Shown piece by piece: positions 23,732 to 31,116 of a stretch of 39,770 nt of DNA (position 1 is the stretch's first letter; every line of letters begins with the position of its first letter). A program made the translations under genes and the position numbers. Below the pieces are notes generated by a model. The model did no database searches, was not told the origin of the DNA, and worked only from the letters and a program-made list of their open reading frames with translations. The stretch comes from Deltaproteobacteria bacterium (GTDB lineage: Bacteria > Myxococcota_A > Polyangia > Polyangiales > Ga0077539): NCBI GenBank assembly GCA_016218725.1, contig JACRDB010000151.1, positions 1 to 39,770 on the forward strand, in the 5' to 3' direction.

Positions 23732-25006
23732 ATGGACCCGGACGCCTCGGAGCCCCAGAGCCCACCGGACCCGAAGGTCCCGAGGGCCGCACTCCTCGCG
23801 GTGCTGGTGAGCGCCCTCGGGTACTTCGTGGACATCTATGATCTGGTGCTCTTCTCGATCCTGCGGGTGCCGAGCCTGAGGGCCCTGGGGGTGGCGCCCG
23901 GGGCGCTGACGGACCTGGGTGGGACGCTCTTGAACGTACAGCTCGCGGGGATGCTCCTCGGGGGTCTGGCCTTTGGGGTCCTCGGGGACAAGAAGGGTCG
24001 CCTGACGGTGCTCTTCGGGTCCATTCTCCTGTACTCCCTGGCGAACCTGGCCAACGCCTTCGTGCAGACGGTGCCGCAGTATGCGGTGTTGCGCTTCGTG
24101 GCGGGCTTTGGCCTCGCGGGGGAGCTCGGGGCGGGAGTGACCCTGGTGAGCGAGCTCCTGGGGCGGAGGCAGCGGGGCCTTGGCACCACGCTGGTAGCCT
24201 CCGTGGGGCTCTCCGGGGCGATGGTGGCCGGGAGCCTGGCGGAGTTCCTCTTCCGTCGCTACGGGGCCGAGGGGTGGCGCGTGGCCTACGGCGTTGGGGG
24301 CGTGCTGGGCCTCGTGCTGCTGGTGCTGCGGGTCGGGGTGTTGGAGAGCGGGCTCTTCCAGCGGGCGAGGGAGGGCGCGGCGCCGCGAGGGGACCTCGGG
24401 CAGCTCCTGCGTCCCTGGTCGCGGTGCCTGCGCTTCCTGCGGGTGGTGTGCGTGGGGATGCCCATCTGGTACGTGGGGGGCGTGCTCTTCGTGTTCGCGC
24501 CGGAGCTGGGCAGGGCCCTCGGGCTCCGGGAGCCCGTGACGGGCGCCAAGACCATCCTCTGGGCGTACACGGGCGTGGTGCTCGGGGACGTGCTGAGCGG
24601 GCTCCTCTCGCAGCGCACGCGGAGCCGAAAGCGCGTCCTGGGCGCGTTCCTTGTGGCGCTGGCGGTCACGGTGACGGCGCTCCTGACGTTGGGGGGCAGG
24701 TCCCTCGGGACCTTCTACGCGCTGATGGCGCTGGTGGGGGTGAGCACGGGGTATTGGGTGGTGTTCGTGACCACGGCCAGCGAGCAGTTCGGGACGAACC
24801 TCCGGGCCACGGTGACCACCAGCGCGCCCAACTTCGTGCGGGGGACGGCCATCCCGGTGACGCTCCTGTGGTTCGCGCTCAAGCCCGCGCTCGGGGTGCT
24901 GCCCGCCACGCTGTGCGTGGGCTACGGCTGCATCGCCGTGGGGCTCCTGGCGCTCCGAGGGATGCGCGAGAGCTTCGACAACGACCTGGATTTCCTGGAG
25001 GAGTGA
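23732..25006 (+). CDS. MFS transporter (AAHS/SV2-like sugar-acid type)
   Basis: A 424-residue protein with about 12 hydrophobic helices. ATG 23732 is preceded by GGAG 8 nt upstream; the longer frame from 23681 is GC-poor in sense features and spans the promoter. The first cytoplasmic loop carries the MFS signature GVLGDKKGRLTVLF, and TM1 has GYFVDIYDLVLFS with acidic residues typical of the aromatic-acid or sialate proton symporters. TM4-5 contain RFVAGFGLAGELGAGVTLVSELL. The tail is acidic (FDNDLDFLEE). It likely imports an organic acid with protons across the inner membrane, but the substrate is not determinable. Divergent from the OmpA-family gene; a perfect dyad probably controls it. Confidence 0.88.
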   Translation: MDPDASEPQSPPDPKVPRAALLAVLVSALGYFVDIYDLVLFSILRVPSLRALGVAPGALTDLGGTLLNVQLAGMLLGGLAFGVLGDKKGRLTVLFGSILLYSLANLANAFVQTVPQYAVLRFVAGFGLAGELGAGVTLVSELLGRRQRGLGTTLVASVGLSGAMVAGSLAEFLFRRYGAEGWRVAYGVGGVLGLVLLVLRVGVLESGLFQRAREGAAPRGDLGQLLRPWSRCLRFLRVVCVGMPIWYVGGVLFVFAPELGRALGLREPVTGAKTILWAYTGVVLGDVLSGLLSQRTRSRKRVLGAFLVALAVTVTALLTLGGRSLGTFYALMALVGVSTGYWVVFVTTASEQFGTNLRATVTTSAPNFVRGTAIPVTLLWFALKPALGVLPATLCVGYGCIAVGLLALRGMRESFDNDLDFLEE

Positions 25007-25017
25007 GAGGGATCACG

Positions 25018-26634
25018 TTACGGCGTGAGGGCGAGTTCGCCCGCGTAGGTCCTTCGCGCGAGCCCCGCCGCGTTGGACCCGCTGAAGAGCAGCACCATGC
25101 GGTCCGGGTCGTAGATGCCCGGGGCCGTGTCCGCACGCAGCAGCGACGCGCCGTACACACTGACGTCGTCGGTGCCCTCCAGGCCCGTGACGACCACGGT
25201 GGAGAAATGCCAGCGCGCGCCCCGGTCGCTGCTCACCCCGAGGCGGAAGGTGCGGTCCCCGGCGCTAGCCAGGAGGAACAAGGTCCCATCGCGGGAGACC
25301 TGGAGCCTCGCGTAGGTCTCGAAGCAGCCCACCGGGGTCACCGTCGGCGGCGCCGAGAGGTCCCGGCCGAAGCGCAGGAGCTCGGTGCACCGCGAGGGCC
25401 CCTCGGCGAGGTAGGAGAGCGCGTAGTAGCCACCTCCTCCATCGCTCACCAGGTCCGAGGGAAAGGCGCCCACGGCGCCTCGCGCAGGAGGAGTCGTCGG
25501 GGTCCGACGGAACCACGGCGCGAGCCCCGAGGACAGCGTGCCCCGATACGCCGTGGAGGCGAGGTACCCGGCGTTGGTGCCTCCTGACGGATCGAACTCG
25601 CCCGCGTAGAGGAGGAGACCGTTGACGCCCGGGCCCGGCGCCAGGATCGGGTACAGGAGGTACACCGCCGGGCGCGACAGGGGCGCGAGCGTCCCGTACT
25701 GCGTGGGCGACAGCCACCACTGCACCTGGCGATTCCAGGACGTGTCCGCCAGCGCCCACACCGTCGCGCCGCCGGGGAGCGTGGCGAGGCCGTGGTACCC
25801 GTTGGAATTGGTGGTCCACTCGTTGTAGTTGAGGTACGTGTCCCAGCGCAGGGCCCCGGCGGCGTCCCTCGCGTTGAAGATCAGGTGATAGAACCGCGAA
25901 GGAACACCTCCAGTGCCCGCCCCACCCGGGAAGCAGGTGACGTCGGCGGTTCCCTCGCGGAGGCAATCGAAGACCAAGTGCAGCCGGTCCATGGTGTCCA
26001 TGACCACGCCCGGTGGCTGGTGCACGTGCGTCAAGCGCGCGACCTCTGTCCACGGCGCGTCCGCCGCGCTCCGTGGTCTGCGCAGGATCGCCGCAAAGCG
26101 CGCGCTCACCGGGGCGGTAGGGAAATGTGTGTGGACCGCGTAGAGGAAGCGCGCGTCGCCGGTGAGCTTGGGGAGGTGGGCGTTCCAGCTCGGGGGCGTG
26201 GTGACGCCAGAGGGGCCGGTGAAGACCAGGCGCGCGCGCAGCGCCGTAGGCGTGAAGGGCGCGGCGTCGGGGGAGGGGGCGCCGTCGTGGGTGGCGTCCG
26301 GGATGGGTATTGTGTCGCTGAGGGCGAAGTCCGGAGGGGCGTCCATCGGACGGGAGGTGTCGGATGGAGGGATGGTGTCTGCGAGGGGGGTGCGGTCCGC
26401 AGCGGGGCTTGCGTCAAAGGGTGTGGCGTCGCGGGCGCCAACATCGTCGAGGGCCGTATCGAGTGCAGACACGTCGACGGGCGTGGTGTCGGGCGTGGTG
26501 TCGGCGGCAGCCGCGAGCTCCGTCGCGGGGAGGTCCGAGCCGCCGTCGAGCATCGTGGGGGCGGCGCTGTCGGAGGGTGTGGCGCCGCCGGTGGCGCAGC
26601 CAAGCGCCGTGACGATCACAAGGGCGCGCCGCAT
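25018..26634 (-). CDS. BNR/propeller lipoprotein with Asp/Thr-rich linker
   Basis: A 538-residue protein with signal MRRALVIVTALGC (Cys13; Ala -3, Leu -2, Gly -1). About 100 residues of Asp/Thr/Pro/Ala linker follow (DTTPDTTPVDVSALDTALDD). The C-terminal ~400 residues are strand-rich with an Asp-box-like SSDRGARWHFS and repeated GGYYALSYLAEG, LFLLASAGDRT and MVLLFSGSN strands, as in sialidase-type propellers. Catalytic sialidase residues are not recognisable, so a binding role is more likely. TAGCCT ends 6 nt before ATG 26634, exactly where a leaderless transcript would need it, and there is no SD. It converges with the MFS gene (11 bp apart). Confidence 0.8.
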   Translation of the reverse strand: MRRALVIVTALGCATGGATPSDSAAPTMLDGGSDLPATELAAAADTTPDTTPVDVSALDTALDDVGARDATPFDASPAADRTPLADTIPPSDTSRPMDAPPDFALSDTIPIPDATHDGAPSPDAAPFTPTALRARLVFTGPSGVTTPPSWNAHLPKLTGDARFLYAVHTHFPTAPVSARFAAILRRPRSAADAPWTEVARLTHVHQPPGVVMDTMDRLHLVFDCLREGTADVTCFPGGAGTGGVPSRFYHLIFNARDAAGALRWDTYLNYNEWTTNSNGYHGLATLPGGATVWALADTSWNRQVQWWLSPTQYGTLAPLSRPAVYLLYPILAPGPGVNGLLLYAGEFDPSGGTNAGYLASTAYRGTLSSGLAPWFRRTPTTPPARGAVGAFPSDLVSDGGGGYYALSYLAEGPSRCTELLRFGRDLSAPPTVTPVGCFETYARLQVSRDGTLFLLASAGDRTFRLGVSSDRGARWHFSTVVVTGLEGTDDVSVYGASLLRADTAPGIYDPDRMVLLFSGSNAAGLARRTYAGELALTP

Positions 26635-26640
26635 GGCGTG

Positions 26641-26646
26641 AGGCTA
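26641..26646 (-). promoter_or_regulatory. TAGCCT -10-like box, leaderless position
   Basis: Ends 6 nt before ATG 26634, so the A of the start codon would be at +1. No -35 recognised. Confidence 0.35.
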
Positions 26647-26697
26647 CCACGGCAGGGCGTCGGCTACGGTGACCCGACCCCGCGCCGAGTCTCGCGG

Positions 26698-27099
26698 CTA
26701 CTTTGGGCGGGCCGGGTCGTCCGGGGCGGGCTGCCAGAGCTCCAGGAGCGTGCCCTCGGGATCGAGGACGTACCCGAAGCGGCCGTTCTCGCCGTCCTCG
26801 CGGCGATCGAGGACGTTGGCGCCCTCGGCGCGCAGGGCCGCGAGCACGGCGTCCAGGTCGTCCACGCGGAGGTTGAGCATGAAGGGCTTCGTGCTCGGGT
26901 CGAGGTACTTGGTGCTCTCCTCGAAGGGGCTCCAGACGGTGTACCCGGCCTCGCCGGGCTTGTCCTTGCGGTCCCAAGGGAACACCACCCCGCCCCAGGG
27001 CTCGACCTCGAAGCCCAGGTGCTCGCGGTACCACCGCCCCAGCGCCGCGGGGTCCCGGGCCTTGAAGAAGATCCCGCCGATGCCAGTCACACGCTTCAT
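26698..27099 (-). CDS. VOC (glyoxalase/bleomycin-resistance/dioxygenase) family protein
   Basis: A 133-residue single-module VOC protein. ATG 27099 is fixed by GGAGG 6 nt upstream; the longer frame to 27132 would start inside the hairpin. The two beta-alpha-beta-beta-beta halves are visible: GIGGIFFKARDPAALGRWYREHLGFEVE, and FMLNLRVDDLDAVLAALRAEGANV ... RFGYVLDPEGTLLELWQP, with Glu in the terminal LELWQP strand as a usual metal ligand. Members are dimeric metal-dependent lyases, dioxygenases or antibiotic-binding proteins; the substrate is unknown. The SD is buried in a strong hairpin, suggesting controlled translation. Confidence 0.9.
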   Translation of the reverse strand: MKRVTGIGGIFFKARDPAALGRWYREHLGFEVEPWGGVVFPWDRKDKPGEAGYTVWSPFEESTKYLDPSTKPFMLNLRVDDLDAVLAALRAEGANVLDRREDGENGRFGYVLDPEGTLLELWQPAPDDPARPK

Positions 27100-27130
27100 G
27101 GTGGTCCTCCGGGGCGGAGGTTGCACCACC
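27100..27130 (-). promoter_or_regulatory. hairpin sequestering the SD of the VOC gene
   Basis: In the leader RNA two stems are nested: GGTGGT pairs with ACCACC (outer, 6 bp) and CCTCCG pairs with CGGAGG (inner, 6 bp, CCC loop), with a 4-nt bulge on one side. The outer stem ends directly at the AUG and the inner stem contains the GGAGG SD. It could be an RNA thermometer or protein-controlled leader, a terminator for the gene above, or both. Confidence 0.55.
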
Positions 27131-27179
27131 ATGCGCTCCTACCGCAAGGGCCTGCGCCGCGAGGGCCGCGGACGGAGCG

Positions 27180-27431
27180 CTACAGCACCTTGAGCGTGGT
27201 CACCGCGCGAACCAGGAAGCGCTCCCCGACCGCACTGTAGTAGACGCACCAACCCGTGACACCAAAGGTGTGGCGCCACCAGCGGGTAGCCGGTGGAATC
27301 AGGACCTCCGCATCGCCTGGCAGGGGCTCCACCAGGGGCGAAGCCTCCAGGACGCGGAGGAACTCGGCGAGGAGCGGGCGAACGCTCTCCGGAGCGTCGG
27401 CTCGCTGTGCGAAACCAGGCTCGATCGTATG
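27180..27431 (-). CDS. small RelE-like candidate toxin, no standard start codon
   Basis: Directly after the TAG of the Panacea gene (27432-27434) the same frame continues for 83 codons to TAG 27180-27182. Third positions are GC-rich and the product is protein-like: RADAPESVRPLLAEFLRVLE (helices), then RWWRHTFGVTGWCVYYSAVG and ERFLVRAVTTLKVL (strands), a helix-helix-sheet order like RelE/ParE toxins. There is no in-frame ATG, GTG or TTG before GTG at about 27332, which would leave only 50 residues. Options are a non-AUG start (ATC or ATA just after the stop), stop readthrough giving a fused protein, a frameshift from TTG 27444, or a decayed gene. Partnership with the antitoxin-type gene upstream supports a toxin role. 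Family match is from pattern only. Confidence 0.5.
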   Translation of the reverse strand, partial: HTIEPGFAQRADAPESVRPLLAEFLRVLEASPLVEPLPGDAEVLIPPATRWWRHTFGVTGWCVYYSAVGERFLVRAVTTLKVL

Positions 27432-27998
27432 CTACGAGAGCCAAGGTCCGGTCTCACGGCCCTCGAGAAACGCGATCGCGTCCTGCGTCGTCGCTTCGGT
27501 GGGATGGTCCACGAGCAGCGCCGCGAGGTCCTCGGGGGGTAGGCCCAGCAGGAGCTCGATGCCGCGGCGATAACTCTCGGGGATCACCTTCCCCTCGCAG
27601 GGAATGGCGCCGTAGTAGGCGCGCATCGCGTCAAGAGGGATGATCGGGTTCGGACGCTCCGGTCGCCACGCCTCCGCCCAGGGGCGCTCCAGGTGGGTGA
27701 GCTCCGAGAGCTGCGTCCCGCTGAAGGTCCCGTAGAACGCACACACCGCGTCCACCGTCTCCCGCTCCGCGGGCGTGAGCGCGCTGGCATTGGTCAGGGC
27801 GCCGCCCCGAGAGAGTTCGTACCAGACCTCGCCGACCACCGGGCCGCAGTCCCAGGCCCGGATCGTTTCAGGGAACAGCGGCGCTCCGTGCCAGGCGAGG
27901 TGCCATGCCTGCGAATAGAACAGAAGCTTCTGGAGCTCCAGCCGATCCTGAACCCCTTGTGAGAGCAGGTAGGCACCAACATCGCGGGCTCGCGCCAT
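27432..27998 (-). CDS. Panacea-domain (DUF4065/SocA-like) antitoxin-type protein
   Basis: A 188-residue protein. The domain is plain near the N-terminus: LQKLLFYSQAWHLAWHG, then GAPLFPETIRAWDCGPVV and GEVWYEL, matching the DUF4065 pattern (K-L-l-Y-aq...g.pLf.e.i.AW..GPV). Panacea proteins neutralise many unrelated toxins in two-gene systems (PanA antitoxin, PanT toxin) and include the ClpXP adaptor SocA. The C-terminal ~100 residues (ALTPAERETVDAVCAFYG, LSELTHLERPWAEAW) also fit the family. ATG 27998 has no SD but a strong promoter, TTGACT-N17-TACACT, ends 9 nt before it. The candidate toxin frame follows in phase after the stop. Codon use is less GC-biased than the neighbours, in keeping with mobility. 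Confidence 0.9.
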   Translation of the reverse strand: MARARDVGAYLLSQGVQDRLELQKLLFYSQAWHLAWHGAPLFPETIRAWDCGPVVGEVWYELSRGGALTNASALTPAERETVDAVCAFYGTFSGTQLSELTHLERPWAEAWRPERPNPIIPLDAMRAYYGAIPCEGKVIPESYRRGIELLLGLPPEDLAALLVDHPTEATTQDAIAFLEGRETGPWLS

Positions 27999-28007
27999 GG
28001 GAGGAGG

Positions 28008-28036
28008 AGTGTACGTCGGTTCAGTATGGCAGTCAA
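28008..28036 (-). promoter_or_regulatory. sigma70-type promoter of the Panacea locus
   Basis: TTGACT-N17-TACACT on the minus strand, with the -10 ending 9 nt before ATG 27998. This is the best sigma70 match I found in the window. No SD follows, so a nearly leaderless mRNA is predicted. Confidence 0.65.
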
Positions 28037-28171
28037 GCGCCCCGTGGGCACGCCGTGGACCCGTGGCGGACGCGCATCGAGCGCCTCCCGCCAGGCCACG
28101 GTATCCAACCGCCCCACCGCCGCGGTGTCCGCACCCACCTGCTCCCTCGCCGCCACGTCGTGCCGTGGACC

Positions 28172-29143
28172 TCACCCCACCACCGGCAGCGCGCGGTGTC
28201 GCGCATGCCAGCGCCACGCCGCCTCCGCCGCGTCCGCCAGCGCGTCCAGGAACGCGGGCGCGTCGTTGGGCGTGCGCGCCCGGGCCATGGGCAGCCCCAG
28301 CGCGCGGCACAGGTCCCCCGCCTGGTGGTCCAGGTCGTAGAGCACCTCCAGGTGGTCGCAGACGAACCCGATGGGGCACAGCACCGCCGCCCTCAGGCCC
28401 CGCGCGCGCTCCTCCCGGAGGTAGTCGCACACGTCCGGTCCCAGCCATGGGTCCCCAGGACGGCCGCTTCGAGACTGGTACACCAACGCAAAATCCGTCG
28501 TGCCCATCATCGCTGAGACGCTCTCAGCCAACAACGCAAACGATCGCTCATACATGCATCGGTCAGCCATCTCTTGTGGGATGGAGTGCGCCGTGAAGAC
28601 CAGCCTCGCGCAGCCCCGGACATCCTCCGGCAGCGTGGCCACGGCCTCGGCGACGTGCGCAGCCCACACCGCCACGTAGCCCGGGTGCGCCTGCCAGTCC
28701 CGCGCGAGCACCACCTCCACGTCCGCCAGACCTCGCGCTCGGAGCGTCCTCCGCGCGGCGGCGACGTCCTCGGCGTATTGCCCGCAGGCCGAGTGGCAGC
28801 GCCCCGCGGCGCTCACCAGCCCAAGGGCCCGCCGCACGCCCCCGCGCGAGAGCTCCGCCAGCGTGTCCGCGACGTAGGGGTGCCAGTTTCGCATGCCCAC
28901 CCGCACCGGCAGCGCCAGGCCCCGCGCCCGGAGCCTCGCCTCCAGGCCCCGGGCCTGCGAGAGCGTCACCGCCGTCAGGGGCGAGACGCCCCCGAAGAGC
29001 GCGTAGTGGGCGGCCACCTCGTCCACCCGCGCGGGGCTCGCGCGCCTGCCGCGCAGCACGTTGGCCAGGAAGGGACGCACGTCCTCGGGACCGCCAGGGC
29101 CTCCAAAGGACAAGAGCAGCACCGCCTCCGGCGCGGTCACCAC
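28172..29143 (-). CDS. hemH: ferrochelatase
   Basis: A 323-residue enzyme that inserts ferrous iron into the porphyrin ring at the end of haem synthesis. Key motifs: LLLSFGGPGGPEDVRPFL at the N-terminus, GMRNWHPY, FTAHSIP with catalytic His186, YQSRSGRPGDPWL, and CPIGFVCDHLEVLYDLD with Glu266. Length matches bacterial HemH. Several Cys occur (117 and 121 in RCHSACGQY, 179, 197, 239, 256, 262), and some bacterial ferrochelatases carry a 2Fe-2S cluster, but I cannot map ligands. GTG 29143 abuts the TAG of the preceding gene without a gap, so translation is probably coupled. It is the last gene of a leftward operon headed by a surface protein, an odd context for haem synthesis. Confidence 0.95.
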   Translation of the reverse strand: MVTAPEAVLLLSFGGPGGPEDVRPFLANVLRGRRASPARVDEVAAHYALFGGVSPLTAVTLSQARGLEARLRARGLALPVRVGMRNWHPYVADTLAELSRGGVRRALGLVSAAGRCHSACGQYAEDVAAARRTLRARGLADVEVVLARDWQAHPGYVAVWAAHVAEAVATLPEDVRGCARLVFTAHSIPQEMADRCMYERSFALLAESVSAMMGTTDFALVYQSRSGRPGDPWLGPDVCDYLREERARGLRAAVLCPIGFVCDHLEVLYDLDHQAGDLCRALGLPMARARTPNDAPAFLDALADAAEAAWRWHARHRALPVVG

Positions 29144-30112
29144 CTACGCGCCGCGCTCCGCGGTCGCCCCCTGCCACCACGCCCGGAAGCCCTCCGTGGC
29201 CACCAGACCCCGGAGGAACGGCAGCCCGTGGGCCCGGTGCGCGTCGCGCCACAGGTCCCTCGCGCCGAGCTCGTCCAGGAGCGCCCCCAGGGGCTGCGAG
29301 GAGAGCTCCGCGAGCACCGCCGTGAGCTCCTCCCGCAGCGCCGTGGTGAGCGCCTCGCGCGCGGCGTTGTGGGCCACCACCCTCGGGGAGAGCGCGTCCA
29401 CCTGGTCCCAGGGGACCTTGCGCAGCCCCTCCGTGGCCTGCGCCTCCGTGCGCGTGAGCCCCTTCTCGAAGAACCTCCGCCGGCGCTTGCCCAGCGCCCT
29501 GGCCGTGTCCTCGCTCCCGAGCCGCTCGGCGATGCGGTCCTGCACCATCGCCACGGACTGGTCCACGAAGTCCCGCACCTTGCCCTGGAGCTGCTTCTGC
29601 ACCTCGTCCCCGAGGCCCCCGAGGAGCCCCTTGCCGGCCGCCGCCACGCTCCGCGCTCCCCACCCCAGGGCCCCGCGCAGCGCGCCCTTCGGGGGCTCGT
29701 CCGCGTTGCCCACCCCCAGCGTGGCCGTGGCCTTGGTCACGAAGCCCGTCAGCGCGTCCTGGAGCATCGCCCGGACCGCCTCGCGCACCCGGTCGCTGCC
29801 CACCAGCTCGTCCACCAGGCCCCTGGGCAGCGGCGCCGGCGCCCCCAGGCGCTCGGCCAGGGTCTTTGCCACGTCCTCCGGCAGCCACGCCGAGAGCGGG
29901 ATCGCGCTCGCCGCCTGGCGCGCCAGCAACCGCCCCCGCAGCGGGATCCAGAGCCGCGCCTGCCAGCGCCGCGCCCGCTCCTCGGTGGACGCGAGGCGCG
30001 CCCCCTCCAGCACCGTCTCCACGTCCACGAAGGACGACAACGGCAGCGAGCACGCATGCTCGAAGGACAGGTCCAGCAGCGCCGTCAGCGCCGCGTCGTC
30101 GAGGGTCGCCAT
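29144..30112 (-). CDS. helical protein of unknown function, hemH operon
   Basis: A 322-residue protein from ATG 30112 (MATLDDAALTALLDLSFEHA); an ATG at 30130 is in frame but less likely. Almost entirely alpha-helical with long amphipathic stretches, for example GGLGDEVQKQLQGKVRDFV and DRIAERLGSEDTARALGKRR, and a Gly/Ala segment (LRGALGWGARSVAAAGKGLL) that might associate with membranes. No signal peptide, no catalytic motif. I do not recognise a family. It sits 34 bp after the previous gene and directly against hemH, so it is co-transcribed with ferrochelatase and could assist haem or porphyrin handling, which is guesswork. Confidence 0.75.
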   Translation of the reverse strand: MATLDDAALTALLDLSFEHACSLPLSSFVDVETVLEGARLASTEERARRWQARLWIPLRGRLLARQAASAIPLSAWLPEDVAKTLAERLGAPAPLPRGLVDELVGSDRVREAVRAMLQDALTGFVTKATATLGVGNADEPPKGALRGALGWGARSVAAAGKGLLGGLGDEVQKQLQGKVRDFVDQSVAMVQDRIAERLGSEDTARALGKRRRRFFEKGLTRTEAQATEGLRKVPWDQVDALSPRVVAHNAAREALTTALREELTAVLAELSSQPLGALLDELGARDLWRDAHRAHGLPFLRGLVATEGFRAWWQGATAERGA

Positions 30113-30146
30113 CGCGCTCCGTCGTGGCACGGGGCGGCCCCCCGGG

Positions 30147-31109
30147 TCAACGCCCCGGGCGCCCCGCCCGCTCCATGGCCGCGCGCCAGAGCTCCTCGGG
30201 CACCTCCTCGCGGGCCCTCGGGCCGCACCGGTCGAGCTCTGCCAGGGCCGCCGCGCGCGCGGCGCCGCCCACCGCGCCGCACACGGACACCAGCTCCGCC
30301 ACGGCCCCGAGGGTACCCAGGGCCTTGACCGCCAGCAGCACCGCCGCGGCGTCCTTCGCCTTCGCCGGCGTGCGGGCCACCGCGCCCACGCTGGGCCCCG
30401 CGGCCTCCCGGCTCCTTCGGTGAAAGAGCGCCCAGGCCCGCGTCCGGAGCGTCTCCGTCGGGTGCCTCCCGGCGGCGATGAGGTACGGCACCAGCACCTC
30501 CCGCACGCTGTCCGCCAACGGCGGCACCACCCCCACCAGAAAGTCCACGTCGCCCGCCAGGAAGGCCACCACCGGGTGGGCCTCGCCCCGGGCCACCATC
30601 CGCTGGCGCTCCTGGCGGCCGAGCTCTCCGCGCGTGCGCTCCCGCACCTGACGGCCCAGCACCCGGAGCCGGTCGGCCTGCGCGCGGGTCTCCTCGGAGC
30701 TGCGGGCCAGGGCCTCGCCCAACGCGGCCTGGGCCTGGCTCCAGGGCACCTCCCGGCCCCGGCCCGCGAGCTCCTGGAGCGCCGCCAGCGCCTCCGGCGC
30801 TCCGCCCGCCGCCCCGAGCCCCGTGGCCGCGGTCGCCCGGAGCTCCCGAGGGAGCCACTCGGCCAGCGCCACCGCCGCCAGGGCCCCGGCGTGGGCCCCG
30901 GCGTCCACCGCGTCCATGTCCTCAGGCTCCGCGAAGGCCAGGGCCCCCGCCAGCATGCTCATCGCCCCGCGGTCACCCCTGCGGGCCAGCGCCGCCGCCG
31001 CGGGCAACGGGTGCTCGCCGTAGTCTCGCCGCGCGCACAACACCTCTGCCTCCGCGGTCGAGAGTCCCTCTCGCCCCGGAACCGTCCTCGCCAGCGTGAA
31101 AACATCCAC
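30147..31109 (-). CDS. Ala-rich helical-repeat protein, hemH operon
   Basis: A 320-residue protein. GTG 31109 (VDVFTLARTVPGREGLS) begins 7 nt after the stop of the MYXO-CTERM gene; the longer frame overlaps that gene antisense to nothing useful. The sequence is helix after helix of HEAT-like character (PLPAAAALARRGDRGAMSML, AGALAAVALAEWLPRELRA, GAAGGAPEALAALQELAG), with a basic/polar middle (RQVRERTRGELGRQERQRM). Likely a cytoplasmic scaffold; no family named. Same operon as hemH. Confidence 0.7.
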   Translation of the reverse strand: MDVFTLARTVPGREGLSTAEAEVLCARRDYGEHPLPAAAALARRGDRGAMSMLAGALAFAEPEDMDAVDAGAHAGALAAVALAEWLPRELRATAATGLGAAGGAPEALAALQELAGRGREVPWSQAQAALGEALARSSEETRAQADRLRVLGRQVRERTRGELGRQERQRMVARGEAHPVVAFLAGDVDFLVGVVPPLADSVREVLVPYLIAAGRHPTETLRTRAWALFHRRSREAAGPSVGAVARTPAKAKDAAAVLLAVKALGTLGAVAELVSVCGAVGGAARAAALAELDRCGPRAREEVPEELWRAAMERAGRPGR

Positions 31110-31116
31110 CGGCCGT

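Noticed and set aside
27139..27444. Leftward 101-codon frame from TTG 27444
   Set aside because: Overlaps the better-supported frame at 27180-27431, and its product is Arg/Pro/Gly-rich. It could matter only if a frameshift joins it to that frame.
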